From: a virus
IMG/VR virus record: IMGVR_UViG_3300046519_000173
Location: 1 to 25,014 of that record
Length of the DNA: 25,014 nucleotides
Reading direction: 5' to 3' (one strand)
The translations under genes and the position numbers were made by a program. Positions 21,563-25,014 of the stretch are shown here, piece by piece; the first letter of the stretch is position 1, and every line of letters begins with the position of its first letter. The notes under the pieces were generated by a model, which saw only the letters and a list, made by a program, of their open reading frames with translations, was not told the DNA's origin and made no database searches.

Positions 21563-22125
21563 GTGGGTATGCGTCAGCGCAGCATGACCGGATGATTGCC
21601 GGCGTGGCAATGGCGACTTACGTCGTCGCCCTGGACCTCACAGCGTCACCGCCGATGTGCCGCGTCTCCAATGGCGAGTGGACCAGCGCCTGGGTGCGCT
21701 GGCACAGCCTCGCGGCGGGCACGGCCCGTCACTGGCGCGCGCCCAGCATGAACGAGCAGGGCATGTTGATCAGTCCCAGTGGCGACCCGGCGCAAGGCAC
21801 CTTTGTGCCTGGCCTGTACGGCGATGCCGGCGCGCAGCCGGATAACCGCGACCATGTCGAGGTATGGCGATTCGATGATGGGGGCTCGCTGGTCTACGAC
21901 TGGAAGGCGAAGACGTACACCATCACGCTGCCGAGCGGGACCGTCACTATCAAGGTGGGGGCTTCGGTGGTGGCCGTTACGGATAACGCCGTGTCGGTCG
22001 ACTCGGCTGCCATCACCTTGAAAGGGGCGGTGAAGATCGACGGCCCGTTACTGGTAACGGGCGATGTAATCGGTCAATCCACAATCATGGATGCCGGCGG
22101 CAACAGCAATCACCACTCGCATTGA
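21559..22125 (+). CDS. Baseplate assembly / spike protein gpV
   Basis: 188 aa. The central part (VRWHSLAAGTARHWRAPSMNEQGMLISPSGDPAQGTFVPGLYGDA, about 47-92) is an OB-fold of the P2 gpV type. Next comes a repetitive beta-helix (YTITLPSGTVTIKVGASVVAVTDNAVSVDSAAITLKGAVKIDGPL) and a His-rich end, NSNHHSH, fitting the metal-binding HxH tip of membrane-piercing spikes. It sits at the centre of the baseplate and punctures the outer membrane. The start overlaps the previous stop. A terminator follows. Confidence 0.92.
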   Translation: MSGYASAQHDRMIAGVAMATYVVALDLTASPPMCRVSNGEWTSAWVRWHSLAAGTARHWRAPSMNEQGMLISPSGDPAQGTFVPGLYGDAGAQPDNRDHVEVWRFDDGGSLVYDWKAKTYTITLPSGTVTIKVGASVVAVTDNAVSVDSAAITLKGAVKIDGPLLVTGDVIGQSTIMDAGGNSNHHSH

Positions 22126-22141
22126 TAGTGACTTTCCTACA

Positions 22142-22171
22142 GCCCGCCGCGTGCGGGCGTTTTTACGCCCG
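22142..22171 (+). terminator. Terminator with an overlapping alternative hairpin
   Basis: GCCCGC (22142-22147) and GCGGGC (22153-22158) form a stem followed by TTTTT (22160-22164). CGGGCG (22154-22159) can instead pair with CGCCCG (22166-22171), enclosing the T-run in its loop; the two folds exclude each other. It lies between gpV and the next gene, whose GGAGA ribosome site starts right after. Confidence 0.65.
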
Positions 22172-22179
22172 GAGAAACC

Positions 22180-22386
22180 ATGTCGAAAACCAAGGAAGCC
22201 GCGCCGGCTGTTGTGGCCGCGCCGAAAACCATCCGCTTTCGCGACAAGCTGTACACCTCCCGCCAAGTGATTTTGCCGGACGGCGCGTCGCTGTCCGTCG
22301 TCCAGCGCGTGGCCGAAGTTCAGAGCGATGACGCCCAGGCCCTGGCGCATATGCAGGCGCACCCCGAGTTTGAGCCCCTGGAGTAA
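22180..22386 (+). CDS. Small hypothetical tail-region protein
   Basis: 68 aa. The N-terminus is Ala/Lys-rich (SKTKEAAPAVVAAPKTI, probably flexible). It is followed by RFRDKLYTSRQVILPDGASLSVVQRVAEVQSDDAQALAHMQAHPEF, a short beta hairpin then helix. GGAGAAACC precedes the ATG. It lies between gpV and gpW of the baseplate, where related phages often carry an unnamed small gene. Function unknown. Confidence 0.7.
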   Translation: MSKTKEAAPAVVAAPKTIRFRDKLYTSRQVILPDGASLSVVQRVAEVQSDDAQALAHMQAHPEFEPLE

Positions 22387-22391
22387 CCGCC

Positions 22392-22718
22392 ATGATTGGA
22401 ATGGATCGCCACACCGGCCTGCCGTTATCTGGCATTGCCCATTTGCGGCAATCCATTGCAGACATTTTGACCACGCCACAAGGCAGCCGGCGGATGCAAC
22501 CGGAGTACGGCAGCTTGTTGCGCCGCTTCGTCGATCTGCCAGCGACCGCTGGCTGGCGCAGCGCGGTTCAGGCCGAAGTCAGTCGGGCGATTGGTCGCTG
22601 GGAGACTCGTTTGAAACTTGAATCGGTCCGCGTCACGGCCGTGCTCGATGGGCAAATCACCTTTGAGTTGAAGGGTGAGTACCTGGGCGACAGTGTTTTA
22701 TTGGAGGTTGCAGCATGA
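22392..22718 (+). CDS. Baseplate wedge protein gpW (gp25-like)
   Basis: 108 aa. HLRQSIADILTTPQGSRRMQPEYGSLLRRFVD (about 19-50) is the classic GPW/gp25 signature, with a PEYGSLLRR core. ETRLKLESVRVTAVLDGQITFELKGEY forms the beta part. It joins the wedge to gpJ in P2-like and T4-like baseplates and the sheath initiation complex. The stop overlaps the gpJ start (ATGA). Presence of this protein argues for a contractile tail. Confidence 0.94.
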   Translation: MIGMDRHTGLPLSGIAHLRQSIADILTTPQGSRRMQPEYGSLLRRFVDLPATAGWRSAVQAEVSRAIGRWETRLKLESVRVTAVLDGQITFELKGEYLGDSVLLEVAA

Positions 22719-23596
22719 GCGCGGTGGATCTGTCAGCGCTGACAGCGCCCGAGGTGGTCGAGCCTCTGGAGTTTGAGGAAATCTACACCGAAGAGCTGGA
22801 CACCTTCCGGGGCTTCATGGGGGAAAACTGGACCGCCACCCTGGAAAGCGATCCGGTGACGAAACTGCTTGAGCTGGGGGCCTATCGCAAGATGGGCAAC
22901 CGCGCCCGGGTCAACGACGCCGCCAAGGCCCTGTTATTGGCGTACGCGCGCCGGTCCGATCTTGACCAGTTGGCAGCAAACGTCAACCTGAAGCGGCTGG
23001 TGATTCAGGCTGAAGACACCACCACGGTGCCGATCACGCCTGAGGTGCTGGAAGAGGACGACGCCCTGCGCGAGCGTATCCTGCTGGTCTATGAGGGATT
23101 GACCACGGCCGGGCCGCGTAACAGCTACATCCTGCATGCCCGCAACGCGTCGGGGCTGGTGGCAGACGCCACGGCCGAAAGTCCGTCACCGGCCACGGTG
23201 GTGATCACCGTGCTGGGCCGTGATGGTGAGGGCCAGGCCCCCCAGGCATTGCTTGATCTGGTTTACACCTATCTGAGCGATGACAATCTCCGCCCGGTCG
23301 GTGACCGGCTGATTGTGCAAAGCGCCGAGGTGCTGCCCTACCAAATCAACGCCATTTTGCACATGGTCGGCACGGGGTCGGAAAACGAATCCATTCTGGC
23401 GGAATGCCGCAAGCGGTTGGCTGCCTGGATCAATCCCCGGCGGCGGGTGGGGGCGGAGATTGCGCGTTCGGCCATTGATGCGCAATTGCACATCGCCGGG
23501 GTTCGGCGCGTGGAGCTGGTTGGCTGGTCGGACATTTTCCCCAGCCAATCCCAGGCGGCCTACTGCACAGGTTTCACCGTTACGAAGGGTGATTGA
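22715..23596 (+). CDS. Baseplate protein gpJ
   Basis: 293 aa, the usual length for P2 gpJ (302). VDLSALTAPEVVEPLEFEEIYTEELDTFRG at the N-terminus leads to SDPVTKLLELGAYRKMGNRARVNDAAKALLLAYARRSDLDQLAANVNLKR-type sequence (about 46-93) and the REPRILLVYEGLTTAGPRNSYILHARNAS-like middle, typical of the Baseplate_J family. It builds the wedge arms with gpI. It overlaps gpW by 4 nt and is followed by gpI after 1 nt. Confidence 0.94.
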   Translation: MSAVDLSALTAPEVVEPLEFEEIYTEELDTFRGFMGENWTATLESDPVTKLLELGAYRKMGNRARVNDAAKALLLAYARRSDLDQLAANVNLKRLVIQAEDTTTVPITPEVLEEDDALRERILLVYEGLTTAGPRNSYILHARNASGLVADATAESPSPATVVITVLGRDGEGQAPQALLDLVYTYLSDDNLRPVGDRLIVQSAEVLPYQINAILHMVGTGSENESILAECRKRLAAWINPRRRVGAEIARSAIDAQLHIAGVRRVELVGWSDIFPSQSQAAYCTGFTVTKGD

Positions 23597-23597
23597 C

Positions 23598-24203
23598 ATG
23601 AACAGTCTATTGCCCCTCAACAGTACGCAGCTGGAGCGCGCCATTGAGGCCGCGACCGTTGAAGCCACGCCGGTGCCGCTGCGCCTGCTCTACAACGCGG
23701 ACACCTGCCCGGTCGAGCTGTTGCCGCATTTGGCGTCGGCCTGGTCGGTGGATCGCTGGGACGAAACATGGTCCGAGGCGATCAAGCGCAACGCCGTGCG
23801 CTCTTCGTTCTATGTCCACGCGCACAAGGGCACCATCGGCGCGCTGCGTCGGGTGGTTGAGCCGCTGGGTTATCTGATTGACGTGGTCGAGTGGTGGCAA
23901 CTGAACCCGGCCGGCATACCGGGCACCTTTGCGTTGAAAGTGGGCGTGCTCGATACCGGCATCACTGACCAGATGTATCAGGAACTGTCGGCGTTGATCG
24001 ATGACGCCAAACCTGTCAGTCGCCACCTGATTGGCCTTGCTATCAGCCTGGAAACCACGGGCCGCATGTACCTAAGCGCCTCGATATCCGAAGGCGATGA
24101 AATTGACGTTTACCCGCCGGACCCGCGAGACATTGAAGTCTCGGGGGTGATTGGTCGTGGGGGACGCGAAACCACTATCGACACCCTGGATGTTTATTCA
24201 TGA
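23598..24203 (+). CDS. Tail protein I (P2 gpI-like)
   Basis: 201 aa from the ATG at 23598, immediately after the gpJ stop; a longer frame from 23313 is a shadow of gpJ. LLPHLASAWSVDRWDETWSEAIKRNAVRSSFYVHAHKGTIGALRRVVEPLGY (about 39-90) is the gpI core (WDxxW, HxxKGTxxALR). gpI links gpJ to the fibre in the baseplate. Its stop overlaps the fibre start (ATGA). Confidence 0.93.
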   Translation: MNSLLPLNSTQLERAIEAATVEATPVPLRLLYNADTCPVELLPHLASAWSVDRWDETWSEAIKRNAVRSSFYVHAHKGTIGALRRVVEPLGYLIDVVEWWQLNPAGIPGTFALKVGVLDTGITDQMYQELSALIDDAKPVSRHLIGLAISLETTGRMYLSASISEGDEIDVYPPDPRDIEVSGVIGRGGRETTIDTLDVYS

Positions 24204-25014
24204 TCGATTCGAACTCACAGTTTTACGCCATCCTGACGAATGTGGGGGCCGCGAAGCAGGCCAACGCCGACGCCTTGGGGATTGCCTGGAAGATCACCCA
24301 AATGGGCGTGGGTGATGCCAATGGCACCGACCCGCAGCCCAACGCAACCCAAAAAACGCTGATCAACGAATGGCGTCGCGCGCCACTGAATCAGCTGATC
24401 CAAGACGCGACCAATCCAGCAATCATCATCGCTGAGCAGGTCATTCCGGCAGAGATCGGCGGCAAGTGGATTCGGGAAATCGGCCTGTACGATGCGGACG
24501 GTGATCTGGTCGCTATTGCCAATTGTGCGCCGTCGTTCAAGCCGCTGTTAGCGCAAGGCTCTGGCCGCACGCAAGTGGTGCGGATGAACCTGATTGTCAG
24601 CAACTCGGCCATTGTCGAACTGAAAATTGACCCCAGTGTGGTGTTGGCAACCCGCGAGTTTGTAACCTCGGAGCTGGCCAAGCAGGACTTTAAAAGTTCG
24701 GTGCTGGTGTGTACGCCGGGCAATATCACGTTGAGCGGTTTGCAGACGATTGATGGCGTGGCGGTCACGGCCGGTAAGCGGGTCCTGGTCGCCAAACAAA
24801 CCGCCAGTAAGGATAACGGCATCTGGGTGGCGGCTGCCGGGGCCTGGGCCCGGGCGGCTGATGCGGACAAGTCGGAGAAGGTAACGCCGGGGCTGCTGGT
24901 GCATGTCGAGCAGGGCACGTTGTACGGTGATAGCGGCTGGCAACTGGTCACCGATGGCGCTCTGTCCCTGGGCGTGACGTCGCTGAGCTTTGAAATGGCT
25001 TGGGGCCGTACCGG
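24200..25014 (+). CDS. Tail fibre protein (gpH-like), cut by the window end
   Basis: The first 271 codons are open to the last base. Residues about 1-150 form the DUF3751-type baseplate-attachment domain of P2-like fibres: FYAILTNVGAAKQANADALG, KITQMGVGDANGTDP and KWIREIGLYDADGDLVAIAN. From about 165 begins a shaft module common in phage fibres (LQTIDGVAVTAGKRVLVAKQ, KDNGIWVAAAGAWARAADAD, VEQGTLYGDSGWQLVTDGA). The receptor-binding tip and any chaperone gene lie beyond the window. The start overlaps the gpI stop. Confidence 0.92.
   Translation, partial: MIDSNSQFYAILTNVGAAKQANADALGIAWKITQMGVGDANGTDPQPNATQKTLINEWRRAPLNQLIQDATNPAIIIAEQVIPAEIGGKWIREIGLYDADGDLVAIANCAPSFKPLLAQGSGRTQVVRMNLIVSNSAIVELKIDPSVVLATREFVTSELAKQDFKSSVLVCTPGNITLSGLQTIDGVAVTAGKRVLVAKQTASKDNGIWVAAAGAWARAADADKSEKVTPGLLVHVEQGTLYGDSGWQLVTDGALSLGVTSLSFEMAWGRT

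Overview
The window is the left part of a temperate tailed-phage genome integrated into a Pseudomonas-like chromosome. It starts in host DNA with a complete tRNA-Ser(CGA) gene (35-124) and its terminator. A tyrosine integrase reads back towards that tRNA, so the tRNA 3' end is the likely attachment site and everything after about 125 is prophage. Pseudomonas is suggested by the roughly 60% GC codon style, a PrtN-like pyocin-activator family protein and the combination of phage families. No right end (attR) is visible: the window stops inside a tail fibre gene.

Layout. (1) 125-372: att-flanking DNA with two pairs of short direct repeats that look like integrase arm sites. (2) 373-2048: a two-gene cargo operon, a compact HipA-like kinase followed by a HIRAN-domain protein, more AT-rich than the phage genes. 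It is the best candidate for an unusual toxin-antitoxin or defence-like system. (3) 2051-2080: a terminator between converging genes. (4) 2088-7012, minus strand: the left early operon, mostly joined by ATGA overlaps. Read from its promoter it runs: two small unknowns, a KilAC-type protein, an unknown, a PrtN-like protein, an unknown, DUF2303, a membrane/coiled-coil protein, a 57-aa zinc-finger-like protein, excisionase, integrase. (5) 7041-7999: a lambda-like immunity region. A CI/LexA-type self-cleaving repressor lies between left and right operator clusters built on the dyad TTAGCAATTGCTAA, and a Cro-like gene diverges from it. (6) 8363-12555: the right early operon with a CII (CP76)-like regulator, a TraR/DksA zinc finger, a primase-helicase, an iteron-like GTGTYGGGT repeat zone that may be the replication origin, and a protein in the position of a late antiterminator. 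(7) 12510-12706: helix-phased repeats, a possible pseudoknot and a terminator, resembling a Q/PR'/tR' late switch. (8) 12731 to the end: the late operon with holin, a cos-like region, lambda-type packaging and head genes (TerS, GpA-type TerL, gpW, portal B, ClpP-like protease, D, E, FII-like, Z-like), then P2-type baseplate genes (V, W, J, I) and the start of a fibre.

The repressor probably silences both early promoters through shared operators. On derepression the left operon supplies excision and regulation and the right operon supplies replication. The Q-like switch then allows transcription into lysis, packaging, head and tail genes. The virion is a mosaic: a lambda-like cos-packaged head on a P2-like, probably contractile, tail.
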